Below are positions 26,138 through 34,002 of a stretch of 64,000 nt of DNA, piece by piece. The first letter of the stretch is position 1. Every line of letters starts with the position of its first letter. Position numbers and translations under genes: made by a program. The DNA is taken from NCBI RefSeq assembly GCF_020886115.1, contig NZ_AP025185.1:1364001-1428000 (forward strand), written 5' to 3'. Source of the stretch: Flavobacterium ammonificans. GTDB lineage: Bacteria > Bacteroidota > Bacteroidia > Flavobacteriales > Flavobacteriaceae. The notes below the pieces were generated by a model. It was not told the origin of the DNA. It saw nothing but the letters and a program-made list of their open reading frames with translations, and searched no databases.

Positions 26138-27868
26138 TTAATTCAATTGCATTGCTGCGATTATGTTTTTAATTTTTTGATTCAATTCAGTTTCAACTGC
26201 TCTAAAATTTTCGACTTTATCCAAAATAGTGTTTACACTAAAATAGAATTTTATTTTTGGTTCCGTTCCACTTGGTCGCGCGCAAATTTTAGAACCGTCT
26301 TCCAAATAGTAGATTAACACATTCGATTTAGGAATAGCAATTGGCTCAATTTCGTTTGTTATTCTGTTTAATGAAGTTGAATTTTGGTAATCATCAATAC
26401 ATACCACGCGTTGACCATTGATTTCATCAACAGGATTTTCACGCAAGTCAATCATCATTTGATTGATTTCGGCTAGTCCGTCAATACCTTTTTTGGTTAA
26501 CGAAATCAAATGCTCTTTGTAGCAACCAAAATCAACATACAAATTCAATAACTCTTGGTATAACGAACTTCCAGAGGCTTTCGCCAAAGCGGCAATTTCA
26601 CATACTAAAAGCGAAGCGCCCACCGCATCTTTGTCGCGAACGGCATCGCCTACCATAAACCCAAAACTTTCTTCTCCACCGCCGATGAATTTTTGGTTAG
26701 GGAAATCCTTAATCATTTTGGCAATCCATTTGAAACCAGTCAACCCAACTTTGCATTCTACTCCATAAGCAGAGGCTAATTCGAGCATCATCGGAGTCGA
26801 TACAATTGTCGAACCTACGAATTCAGTTCCAGTAATTTTATCGGCACGTTTCCATTGTTCTAATAAAAATGCCGTCATGATAATCATTGTCTGATTGCCA
26901 TTCAATAATATCATTTTACCTTCAGTATTTCTTACAGCTACGCCTAAACGATCTGAATCGGGATCAGTACCAATTACAATATCAGCATCTGTTTCTTCCG
27001 CTAATTGCATGGCCATACTTAAAGCTTCTGGTTCTTCTGGATTAGGGGATTTAACAGTTGGAAAATCTCCGTTTGGTTCTGCTTGTTCTTTAACAATATG
27101 AACTTGTGAGTATCCCGCTTGCGCCAAAACGGTTGGAATCGATTTAATCGAAGTTCCGTGTAGCGAAGTGTATACGATTTTTAAGTTTTCTTTGGCTGCT
27201 GCCGGTGTTGTTTTAAAACTGGCGTTCTCAATTGTAGATTGATGAAAAGCAGCATCAACTTCTGCTCCAATATATTGAATTAGATCAGCGTTGGCTTCAA
27301 ACTTGATTTCGTCATAATTCAAGGCTTCGATTAACTCAATAATCTCACCATCTTGAGGTGGTACTAATTGACCTCCATCTTGCCAATATACTTTGTATCC
27401 GTTGTATTCTGGTGGATTATGAGAAGCAGTCAACACAATTCCTGCATGACAATTCAAATGTTTTACTGTAAATGACAATTCGGGAGTTGTACGCAATTCT
27501 GAAAATAAGAAAACCTGAATTCCATTGGCAGAAAACACATCAGCAACTACTTTAGCCAAAGTATCGCTGTTGTGGCGGCAATCGTAAGCAATAGCTACAC
27601 GTAAATTTTCACCAGGAAATACTTTTTTCAAATAGTTAGACAAACCTTGGGTGTTTTTTCCTAAGGTGTATTGGTTAATGCGGTTAGTTCCAACTCCCAT
27701 AACGCCACGCATTCCACCCGTTCCAAATTCCAAATTCTTATAAAAACTTTCTTCTAGCTCTTGTGGAGCTGAAGTCATCATTTCTTTAATTGTATTTTGT
27801 GTTGCTGAGTCAAAATTAGGCGAAAGCCATTCGTTTACTTTGTCTAAAATAGTTTGTTTGATTTCCAT
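26138..27868 (-). CDS. alpha-D-phosphohexomutase (phosphoglucomutase/phosphomannomutase)
   Basis: 576 residues. The catalytic serine loop is GIVLTASHNPPEYNGYKVYW (about residues 138-157), the metal site DADIVIGTDPDSDRLGVAVR (about 290-309), the sugar loop IGGGEESFGFMVGD, and the phosphate-binding end CARPSGTEPKIKFYFSV. It interconverts hexose-1- and 6-phosphates. The length fits the phosphopentomutase/phosphoglucomutase group of Bacteroidota. It sits between an ORF6N gene and the ABC exporter; with a glycosyltransferase upstream the region may serve envelope glycan synthesis. Confidence 0.93.
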   Translation of the reverse strand: MEIKQTILDKVNEWLSPNFDSATQNTIKEMMTSAPQELEESFYKNLEFGTGGMRGVMGVGTNRINQYTLGKNTQGLSNYLKKVFPGENLRVAIAYDCRHNSDTLAKVVADVFSANGIQVFLFSELRTTPELSFTVKHLNCHAGIVLTASHNPPEYNGYKVYWQDGGQLVPPQDGEIIELIEALNYDEIKFEANADLIQYIGAEVDAAFHQSTIENASFKTTPAAAKENLKIVYTSLHGTSIKSIPTVLAQAGYSQVHIVKEQAEPNGDFPTVKSPNPEEPEALSMAMQLAEETDADIVIGTDPDSDRLGVAVRNTEGKMILLNGNQTMIIMTAFLLEQWKRADKITGTEFVGSTIVSTPMMLELASAYGVECKVGLTGFKWIAKMIKDFPNQKFIGGGEESFGFMVGDAVRDKDAVGASLLVCEIAALAKASGSSLYQELLNLYVDFGCYKEHLISLTKKGIDGLAEINQMMIDLRENPVDEINGQRVVCIDDYQNSTSLNRITNEIEPIAIPKSNVLIYYLEDGSKICARPSGTEPKIKFYFSVNTILDKVENFRAVETELNQKIKNIIAAMQLN

Positions 27869-27877
27869 TTATGTCTA

Positions 27878-28401
27878 TTATTTGGTATAACCAATCTTTT
27901 TTCGTTCTTGTTGCACCTTATCTTGTTGCTTGGAATCCATCAAATGATTCAGTGCTTTATAAATCTCTGGACCCGAGCCTTAAGGCGAACAGGCGCAGCA
28001 AACTGCTGTTCAATTTCCGTTACTCGTTTTGTTAATTCTTCATACGTCAGTGCAAATTTTCGAAGCGAAACAAAACTGCGCATGATGGCAATGTTAATTT
28101 CAATAGCTTTTTCGTTATTCAAAACACTTGAAAGCATTGCTACGCCCTGTTCTGTAAACGCAAAGGGCATGTATCTTATTCCTCCTCTGTTTGAGGTCAC
28201 AATTTGTGACCTCAAACATTGAAATTCTTCTTCGGTTAATTCAAACATGAAGTCTTCAGGGAATCTATTTAGATTTCTTCTAACAGCTTGTTTTAGAGTT
28301 CTTGTTTCCGTATTGTACAATTCAGCTAAATCAAAATCGAGTAGTACTTTGTGATCTCTGATTTCGATAATTTTTTGGGTAATGATTTGGGAGTTGGGCA
28401 T
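27878..28401 (-). pseudogene. ORF6N-domain gene with frameshifted C-terminus
   Basis: The intact frame from 28401 codes 150 residues to a TGA at 27949. The ORF6N DNA-binding domain is complete (KIIEIRDHKVLLDFDLAELY, FPEDFMFELT, AFTEQGVAMLSSVL). After EIEQQF the protein turns into AAPVRLKARVQRFIKH. In another frame the expected family ending continues (EIYKALNHLMDSKQQDKVQQ then ERKKIGYTK) to a TAA at 27878. A stretch of 32 bases, about two-thirds G+C and containing GCCTTAAGGC, sits at the break. ORF6N occurs in phage and mobile-element regulators. The short form may still fold and bind DNA. Confidence 0.72.
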
Positions 28402-28418
28402 TTAATTCAAATAAGTTT

Positions 28419-29372
28419 TTAATTCAGTTCATTAGCAATTTTATAACGTTCTTCATTATTTTTTGTGCGAAGGATTATTTCGCCTAAAAACCCAGCTAGG
28501 AATAATTGCGAACCAATAATCATAGCGGTTAGCGCGATATAAAACAGTGGATTATTTGTTACCAATATGGTATCGTAACCCGAGTACAAACGGAATAATT
28601 TGACACCAATAATCAAACCTGTAGAAACAAAACCAATGATAAACATTAATACGCCCACAGCTCCAAAAAAGTGCATAGGTCGTTTCCCATAACGTGATAA
28701 AAACCAAATGGTAATTAAATCTAAAAATCCATTGATAAATCGGCTCATGCCAAATTTTGACTCGCCATATTTTCTAGCCTGATGTTGAACTACTTTTTCG
28801 CCAATTTTATTGAAACCGGCGTTTTTAGCTAAAACAGGAATGTAACGGTGCATTTCTCCTGAAACTTCTACATTTTTCACCACCACATTTTTGTAAGCTT
28901 TAAGACCGCAATTGAAATCATTCAAATATACACCCGAAGTTTTTCGAGCTGCCCAGTTGAATAATTTGGAAGGCAAATTTTTAGCAACAACAGAATCGTA
29001 GCGTTTCTTTTTCCATCCCGAAACCAAGTCAAAGTTTCCATTGGTAATCATGTCATACAATCCAGGAATTTCTTCCGGGCTATCTTGCAAATCAGCATCC
29101 ATAGTAATGATAACATCTCCTTTGGCTTTGGCAAAACCTGCATGTAAGGCTTGCGACTTGCCAAAATTCTTCATGAAACGAATTCCTTTTACATTCGAAT
29201 TTTCCTGAGCAAATTGTTCGATGCACTGCCAAGAATTATCTGTACTACCATCATCAAGGAAGATGATTTCGTAAGTGTAATTATTCGTTTGCATCACTTT
29301 GACAATCCAAGTGTACAATTCGTTCAATGATTCCTCTTCGTTAAGAAGCGGGATAAGTATGGATAGATTCAT
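28419..29372 (-). CDS. family 2 glycosyltransferase, membrane-anchored (DPM1/GtrB-like)
   Basis: 317 residues. LSILIPLLNEEESLNELYTW, then IIFLDDGSTDNSW, FGKSQALHAGFAKAKGDVII and TMDADLQDSPEEIP (DxD-type metal site) form a GT-A fold, followed by two C-terminal membrane helices (about 230-300). Such enzymes transfer a sugar from a nucleotide donor to polyprenyl phosphate. Acceptor and sugar are unknown. It lies 6 bp after the DUF4199 gene. Confidence 0.92.
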   Translation of the reverse strand: MNLSILIPLLNEEESLNELYTWIVKVMQTNNYTYEIIFLDDGSTDNSWQCIEQFAQENSNVKGIRFMKNFGKSQALHAGFAKAKGDVIITMDADLQDSPEEIPGLYDMITNGNFDLVSGWKKKRYDSVVAKNLPSKLFNWAARKTSGVYLNDFNCGLKAYKNVVVKNVEVSGEMHRYIPVLAKNAGFNKIGEKVVQHQARKYGESKFGMSRFINGFLDLITIWFLSRYGKRPMHFFGAVGVLMFIIGFVSTGLIIGVKLFRLYSGYDTILVTNNPLFYIALTAMIIGSQLFLAGFLGEIILRTKNNEERYKIANELN

Positions 29373-29378
29373 GTATTA

Positions 29379-29906
29379 TTATTCTTGTGACTTACTTTTA
29401 AAAAATGCGGCTAATATCAATCCAAAAATTATTGAACCTAACATTGACTGAAAAAAACCTGTTATAAGTCCTTGGAATGAAAATTGCGAATTTTCTTTTA
29501 ATTGAGTAATCATTTCATTAATTGCTTTTGGTGGTGCTCCAAAATTTTGCATCATTTTAACTTGACTTTTTATGAATAGCTCACTGATTTGATCACGTGC
29601 TTCTGTATCTATGAAGTTAAAAAGAAGTATGCTAAATGCTGTAGAAACCGTTACGCCTATCAAGGCTGAAATAAAATAAGTAGTAAATCCTTCTTTAAAT
29701 GATAAATTACCTTTTAAATCTTTTTTGGTGTTAAAAAGTAAAATTATACCAATAATCAAGTATAAACCAATAAGACTAAATCCAATCCACATATTGACAA
29801 ATAGATTTAAGTCTATTGAATACATTATAGTAGTAGAGAAAACTGAAATTATAGCTGTAATAATTCCATATGTAACGCCATTTTTTTTAATAATTTCGTT
29901 TATCAT
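29379..29906 (-). CDS. DUF4199 membrane protein
   Basis: 175 residues with four hydrophobic segments: VTYGIITAIISVFSTTIMYS, IGLYLIIGIILLF, ALIGVTVSTAFSILLF and FFQSMLGSIIFGLILAAFF. This layout, with GNLSFKEGFTTYF, is the DUF4199 family of Bacteroidota. The function is unknown. It starts the minus-strand series with the glycosyltransferase and may help it at the membrane. Confidence 0.85.
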   Translation of the reverse strand: MINEIIKKNGVTYGIITAIISVFSTTIMYSIDLNLFVNMWIGFSLIGLYLIIGIILLFNTKKDLKGNLSFKEGFTTYFISALIGVTVSTAFSILLFNFIDTEARDQISELFIKSQVKMMQNFGAPPKAINEMITQLKENSQFSFQGLITGFFQSMLGSIIFGLILAAFFKSKSQE

Positions 29907-30006
29907 GACTTTGTAGTTTTAAATTAATCTACAAATATAGTAATTCCGAGTTTATTTGCTGCTAAAAATCAGTATTAAGCCATAGTTAAAAAAAGTAAGT
30001 TAAAGA

Positions 30007-30036
30007 TTTGTTTATTGAAAAATAAGTGTAAATTTG
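30007..30036 (+). promoter_or_regulatory. promoter of rpmE2
   Basis: TTTG (30007-30010), 18 bp, TAAATTTG (30029-30036). Both boxes are exact. The start site should lie near 30043, leaving a leader of about 105 bases. Confidence 0.82.
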
Positions 30037-30066
30037 CAGTCTCAAAATAATAAATGTAAAACAAAA

Positions 30067-30126
30067 AGTTATAATCGGTTTATACCTTTTCTGTTAGAAG
30101 AAAAGCTTCAAAGCAAGATTATAATT
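30067..30126 (+). promoter_or_regulatory. structured leader of rpmE2, possible autoregulatory element
   Basis: Outer stem 30067-30076 with 30117-30126 (ten pairs including one G-U) encloses an inner hairpin 30086-30092 with 30099-30105 (CTTTTCT and AGAAAAG, six-base loop). It lies between the promoter and the L31 start. Ribosomal protein leaders bound by their own product are common; this one is a candidate from folding by eye only. Confidence 0.45.
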
Positions 30127-30149
30127 GAATTTAATAAAAAAGAATTACG

Positions 30150-30401
30150 ATGAAAAAAGGTGTACACCCAGAAAATTACAGATTAGTTGCTTTTAAAGAC
30201 ATGTCAAATGATGACGTTTTTATTACTAAATCTACTGCTGATGCTAAAGAAACAATCACTGTTGATGGTGTAGAATATCCAGTTGTTAAAATGGAGATTT
30301 CTAGAACTTCTCACCCTTTTTACACAGGTAAATCTAAATTAATTGATACTGCAGGACGTATCGATAAATTCAAAACGAAATACGCGAAACACGTTAAATA
30401 A
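30150..30401 (+). CDS. rpmE2: 50S ribosomal protein L31, type B
   Basis: 83 residues. [20 protein letters not shown], then [20 protein letters not shown], is the type B L31, which lacks the zinc-binding CxxC pairs of type A. Zinc-free L31 replaces the zinc form under zinc shortage in some bacteria, but in Bacteroidota type B is usually the main form. Own promoter, long leader and terminator. Confidence 0.96.
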   Translation: MKKGVHPENYRLVAFKDMSNDDVFITKSTADAKETITVDGVEYPVVKMEISRTSHPFYTGKSKLIDTAGRIDKFKTKYAKHVK

Positions 30402-30425
30402 TTTTAATTTGTTTTTTACTATACT

Positions 30426-30452
30426 AAGCCTCACAATTTGTGAGGCTTTTTT
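30426..30452 (+). terminator. terminator after rpmE2
   Basis: AAGCCTCACAA pairs with TTGTGAGGCTT and is followed by a T-run. Confidence 0.87.
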
Positions 30453-30502
30453 TATGTAAATCTTTGTAACTTTGAGCCTTTATAACTTTGTAAAAATTTA
30501 AA

Positions 30503-31678
30503 ATGAATTATATTCTTTTCGACGGTCCCTCTAGAAATGCCCTTTTGCCTTTTACTTTCACACGTCCCGTTGCCGATATTTTAATTGGAATTTTGACAAT
30601 TCGTCAAAAATGGGAAGCTTACTTAGGATCTACTACCACCACTTTGACCGAAGAATATCTTTCAGATAAATTTCCAATGGTGGAAATGGAGCAGAACGTA
30701 ATGATTAATGCTTCTTTTTTGCCTAACGCTTCTTTAGTTGAAATGATTCAGAATTTAGAATCGAATCAAGCTATTTTTAAAGGAGATGAGGTTGTTGCTT
30801 TCTTTACGAATGAAGACCAAGAAGAAGTTGATTTTGATACGTATGAAATAGTAGAATTTTCAGGTGACTGTTTGACGGTTCAAAATACCTGGGATATTTT
30901 TTCTAAAAATGATGCGGTACTTCGTGCCGATTTTGAGTTGGTGACTCAGGATAGAAAATCGCAACCCATTCCAAAAACAGTGAATACAATTGCTCCTGAA
31001 AATATTTTTATCGAAGAAGGAGCCAAATTGGAGTTTGTTACATTGAATGCTTCCACAGGCCCAATTTACATTGGGAAGAATGCTGAGATTATGGAAGGCG
31101 CTGTAATTCGTGGTCCGTTTGCTTTATGCGAAGGAGCAGGGGTTAAAATGGCTGCCAAAATTTACGGAGCAACTACTGTAGGACCTTTTTCTAAAATTGG
31201 AGGCGAAGTGAACAACTCGGTTTTATTTGGCTATTCTAATAAAGGGCATGATGGATTTTTAGGCAATTCGGTTTTAGGAGAATGGTGCAATATTGGTGCG
31301 GATAGTAATAATTCCAATCTTAAAAACAATTACGAGGAAGTCAAATTATGGAGTTACGAAACCGAAGGTTTTGCAAAAACAGGTTTGCAATTTTGTGGTT
31401 TGATTATGGGAGATCATAGTAAATGCGCAATAAACACTATGTTCAATACAGGAACTGTTGTGGGTGTAAGTGCCAATATTTTTGGGAGTGGTTTTCCGCG
31501 TAATTTTGTACCGAGTTTTTCTTGGGGAGGAGCCGCTGGATTTACTACCTATGTTACAAGCAAAGCTTTTGCAACGGCAAAACTAGTTATGAGCCGCAGA
31601 AATGTGGAATTTGACGAAAAAGAACAAGCAATTTTAGAACAGGTTTTTGAGGAAACTAAGAAGTGGAGAAAAGAATAA
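30503..31678 (+). CDS. GlmU-like putative sugar nucleotidyltransferase
   Basis: 391 residues. It opens NYILFDGPSRNALLPFTFTR then PVADILIGILTIRQKWE, the signature of the Bacteroidota GlmU-family proteins, and the C-terminal half is a left-handed beta-helix of hexapeptide repeats (GPIYIGKNAEIMEGAVIRG, GFLGNSVLGEWCNIGADSNN). The N-terminal domain does not show the canonical LAAGxGTRM loop of GlmU, so it is not a plain pyrophosphorylase/acetyltransferase. A role in UDP-sugar or envelope precursor synthesis is likely. Closed by a bidirectional terminator. Confidence 0.87.
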   Translation: MNYILFDGPSRNALLPFTFTRPVADILIGILTIRQKWEAYLGSTTTTLTEEYLSDKFPMVEMEQNVMINASFLPNASLVEMIQNLESNQAIFKGDEVVAFFTNEDQEEVDFDTYEIVEFSGDCLTVQNTWDIFSKNDAVLRADFELVTQDRKSQPIPKTVNTIAPENIFIEEGAKLEFVTLNASTGPIYIGKNAEIMEGAVIRGPFALCEGAGVKMAAKIYGATTVGPFSKIGGEVNNSVLFGYSNKGHDGFLGNSVLGEWCNIGADSNNSNLKNNYEEVKLWSYETEGFAKTGLQFCGLIMGDHSKCAINTMFNTGTVVGVSANIFGSGFPRNFVPSFSWGGAAGFTTYVTSKAFATAKLVMSRRNVEFDEKEQAILEQVFEETKKWRKE

Positions 31679-31700
31679 AAGATTAGAATACTATACAAAA

Positions 31701-31731
31701 AAAACTCGCATCAATTGACGCGAGTTTTTTT
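31701..31731. terminator. bidirectional terminator between the GlmU-like and Kelch genes
   Basis: AAAACTCGC pairs with GCGAGTTTT, with the inner palindrome TCAATTGA and A/T runs on both sides. Confidence 0.85.
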
Positions 31732-31737
31732 ATTTAT

Positions 31738-33120
31738 TTACTTGACTCTAATAAAACGATCTTTCAACTTGATTTCTTTCATTCGTTTGTCGTCAGGATT
31801 TTTTCGATACAATACAATCTCACTTTCTTTATTTCCCGAAATTAAACTTAATTTAGTGATGATGTTGTTTAAAGTGGTTTCTCTGCGTTTAGTTGTACTT
31901 GAATAATTTTCTGTAATTTCTTCTTGTTCAAATAAATTGTTTAATGAGTTAAGCGGAATATAGTCAGCTTGGTTTTTAATTAAATGTAAAATGATTTTTA
32001 ATTCATTGGCATCAAAGGCGTCGATAATTTTACCCTTAAAGAGTAATTGTTGTGAAGCACTGTCAAATAGCAAGCTATTATTAGAATTAATGGTGCCTTT
32101 TATTTTTAATTTATAAAACAGATAGAAAAGAAACAATACGAGACCAATTAATAGAAACGAATACATCCAGGTTGAATATGGTGTAGTTATAAACGTTTCT
32201 GTGTATATTGGATTTACTAAAATTGTTTTTAATTTTAATCGAATAATTTTACTAGAAGCATTCGTGCTTAAGAAATGTAATGCTACTATTTCTTGAGATT
32301 TTTCATCAAAATAAATGAATTTAGGTAGAATAAGTGAAGGAAGTAGATACTTTTTAATGGTGTTATTCTCAATATCAATCTCTAAAAGTTTATTATCAGA
32401 ACCACGGCTCAGCATGTACATTTTTGAACCAACTTGAAAGTTGATGTGGTTTTCTATTGAGTTGTATTTGGTATTATATACGCCTTCTTTGCTCCATTTC
32501 ATGGATTTAAGATTGAGTTTCCAAACTATATCATCGGCAAATTTTTGTCCAAAGTAAAAACTATCAGGGTCTTCTGACCAGCCACCAAAAACGTATAAAG
32601 CATCTCCAATTAAAACAATATTAGCATCGCGTCTTGGAGACGGAAATTCATTGCCAAAAGTTTGAATAGACATCCATTCTCTGGATTTAAAAATGTATTT
32701 GGTTAGAATGTTTTTGTAAGTAAATAAACCATAACCTCCAAAGTAGTATATCTCGTTATTGTAAACGAAATTAGAAGATCCAAATTGATTTTGATGTAAA
32801 AACGATTTATCAATGCGCACAATAGAATCATTACGCCATTCTAACACTGGTCCGCAACCATTGTGTGCAAAATAATTCTTGCCTTTAATTTGAAAAGCGT
32901 TGTATCTAGAAATTATTTCAGGATAATTAGAATGCTTTAAGCGCTGAATCTGGTCAGGGTTGTTTCTGTAAAAAATGGAATCATGTTCAATGACAATTGC
33001 GTCATTGGTTTTTGCATCTTTAAAAAGAAAACTTTCCCCTTTGTATTTGTCAGTTTGAGAAAATCCTTTTGGAGAGGTATGTAAAAGTACTAGATAGAAA
33101 ATAATTAAAAGCCTATTCAT
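31738..33120 (-). CDS. membrane Kelch-repeat protein with cytoplasmic winged-helix-like domain
   Basis: 460 residues from ATG 33120, which starts a clean signal peptide (MNRLLIIFYLVLLHTSPKGF); an in-frame TTG at 33156 would put 12 polar residues in front. The exported part holds Kelch-type blades (NEIYYFGGYGLFTYKN, DALYVFGGWSEDPDSFYFG). A membrane helix follows (SFLLIGLVLFLFYLFYKLKI, about residues 324-343). The last 110 residues look like a winged helix: ANELKIILHLI, RRETTLNNIITKLSLI, and a wing-like YRKNPDDKRMKEIKL. This suggests a one-protein sensor that spans the membrane; DNA binding is inference. Confidence 0.72.
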   Translation of the reverse strand: MNRLLIIFYLVLLHTSPKGFSQTDKYKGESFLFKDAKTNDAIVIEHDSIFYRNNPDQIQRLKHSNYPEIISRYNAFQIKGKNYFAHNGCGPVLEWRNDSIVRIDKSFLHQNQFGSSNFVYNNEIYYFGGYGLFTYKNILTKYIFKSREWMSIQTFGNEFPSPRRDANIVLIGDALYVFGGWSEDPDSFYFGQKFADDIVWKLNLKSMKWSKEGVYNTKYNSIENHINFQVGSKMYMLSRGSDNKLLEIDIENNTIKKYLLPSLILPKFIYFDEKSQEIVALHFLSTNASSKIIRLKLKTILVNPIYTETFITTPYSTWMYSFLLIGLVLFLFYLFYKLKIKGTINSNNSLLFDSASQQLLFKGKIIDAFDANELKIILHLIKNQADYIPLNSLNNLFEQEEITENYSSTTKRRETTLNNIITKLSLISGNKESEIVLYRKNPDDKRMKEIKLKDRFIRVK

Positions 33121-33168
33121 AAATCCCGAATTGTTTAATTTTTTTCTAAAATACAAAAAAATAGTATA

Positions 33169-33579
33169 CTACAAAACCACTGTTGGTTCTAAATTAAGAT
33201 TTCCCCTAACTTCGTTCACTATACTGATGAATTCGTATTTCAATTTTTTAGGAATTCGCTTTTCAATGATCATATTATTTTTCAACACAATTTGAAGGCG
33301 GTAACTTTTGAAATCAAGAGAATTCATTACCAAAAAGTTGATTGTAAATATTACAATTGAAAAAACTGATAATTCTAAGTTCAAGTAATTCAAACAAAAA
33401 AGAGTGAAAATAAAATAACTGATAAGAAATATTTTCAAAACGAATTGACGCTGATGTACACTAATGTGAATTTTTGATACATCAGAATATGGAATTTGTT
33501 CTTTACTATTAGATCTAGGATTCAAAATAATGCCATTGTTTGATATGCTTATGATGGCTGTGGTTTCTTTTGAAATCAT
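33169..33579 (-). CDS. hypothetical membrane protein
   Basis: 136 residues from ATG 33579 (a longer TTG start at 33645 is less likely). Two adjacent hydrophobic helices (about residues 47-87: LKIFLISYFIFTLFCLNYL, then FSIVIFTINFLV) are flanked by beta-rich cytoplasmic parts (AIISISNNGIILNPRS; RLQIVLKNNMIIEKRIPKKL). The layout resembles PH-like membrane proteins. No family recognised. It sits 48 bp before the start of the Kelch/winged-helix gene on the same strand, so it may be part of that system. Confidence 0.6.
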   Translation of the reverse strand: MISKETTAIISISNNGIILNPRSNSKEQIPYSDVSKIHISVHQRQFVLKIFLISYFIFTLFCLNYLNLELSVFSIVIFTINFLVMNSLDFKSYRLQIVLKNNMIIEKRIPKKLKYEFISIVNEVRGNLNLEPTVVL

Positions 33580-34002
33580 AACATGTGGGGTTTTGGTTAA
33601 TGAAGAAAATAGTAGGGATACTTTCTTAAATGTAAAATTCAGCAAAAGATTCTTTACTCTTCAAAAAAATGCACGAAACAATATTTTCTGCTATTTTTCG
33701 TGACTAAACAGTTGTTAATCAAATAGGATTATTTATTTAAATTAACTTCAATAATATGTTTTGTCCATTTTTTTTACTTTTTGGACTATAGAAAGTCTGT
33801 TTTTATTGGCTTCTTCTAGCTATTTGATGTCTTATTTTGATTCAACTAGAGTACTTTTTTTAAGCAGTATCTGAAATTCCAAATGGGTTTGAAATTAATT
33901 TTTTTGTCTATGATTAATAAAGAGGAGAATTGAATTATATTTGCGCCTTCTAAAAATAGAGGTCGGATTATCGATTTCTCAATCCACTAAAACCAATAGG
34001 TA
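33580..34002. other. intergenic region of about 420 bp
   Basis: AT-rich, no convincing ORF. A 7-bp inverted repeat CACGAAA/TTTCGTG (33672-33678 and 33696-33702) may be part of the control region of the minus-strand 33169 gene. A -7 box TATATTTG for the ABC-F gene is at 33936-33943. Nothing else is supported. Confidence 0.5.
33936..33943 (+). promoter_or_regulatory. -7 box of the ABC-F gene
   Basis: TATATTTG, 59 bp before the ATG at 34003. No TTG at the usual distance upstream. Confidence 0.5.

Noticed and set aside
33121..33156. TTG extension of the Kelch protein
   Set aside because: It would add polar residues before a clean signal peptide that begins with ATG at 33120.
33580..33645. TTG extension of the 33169 membrane protein
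   Set aside because: An ATG at 33579 gives a plausible protein; the extension has no supporting feature.
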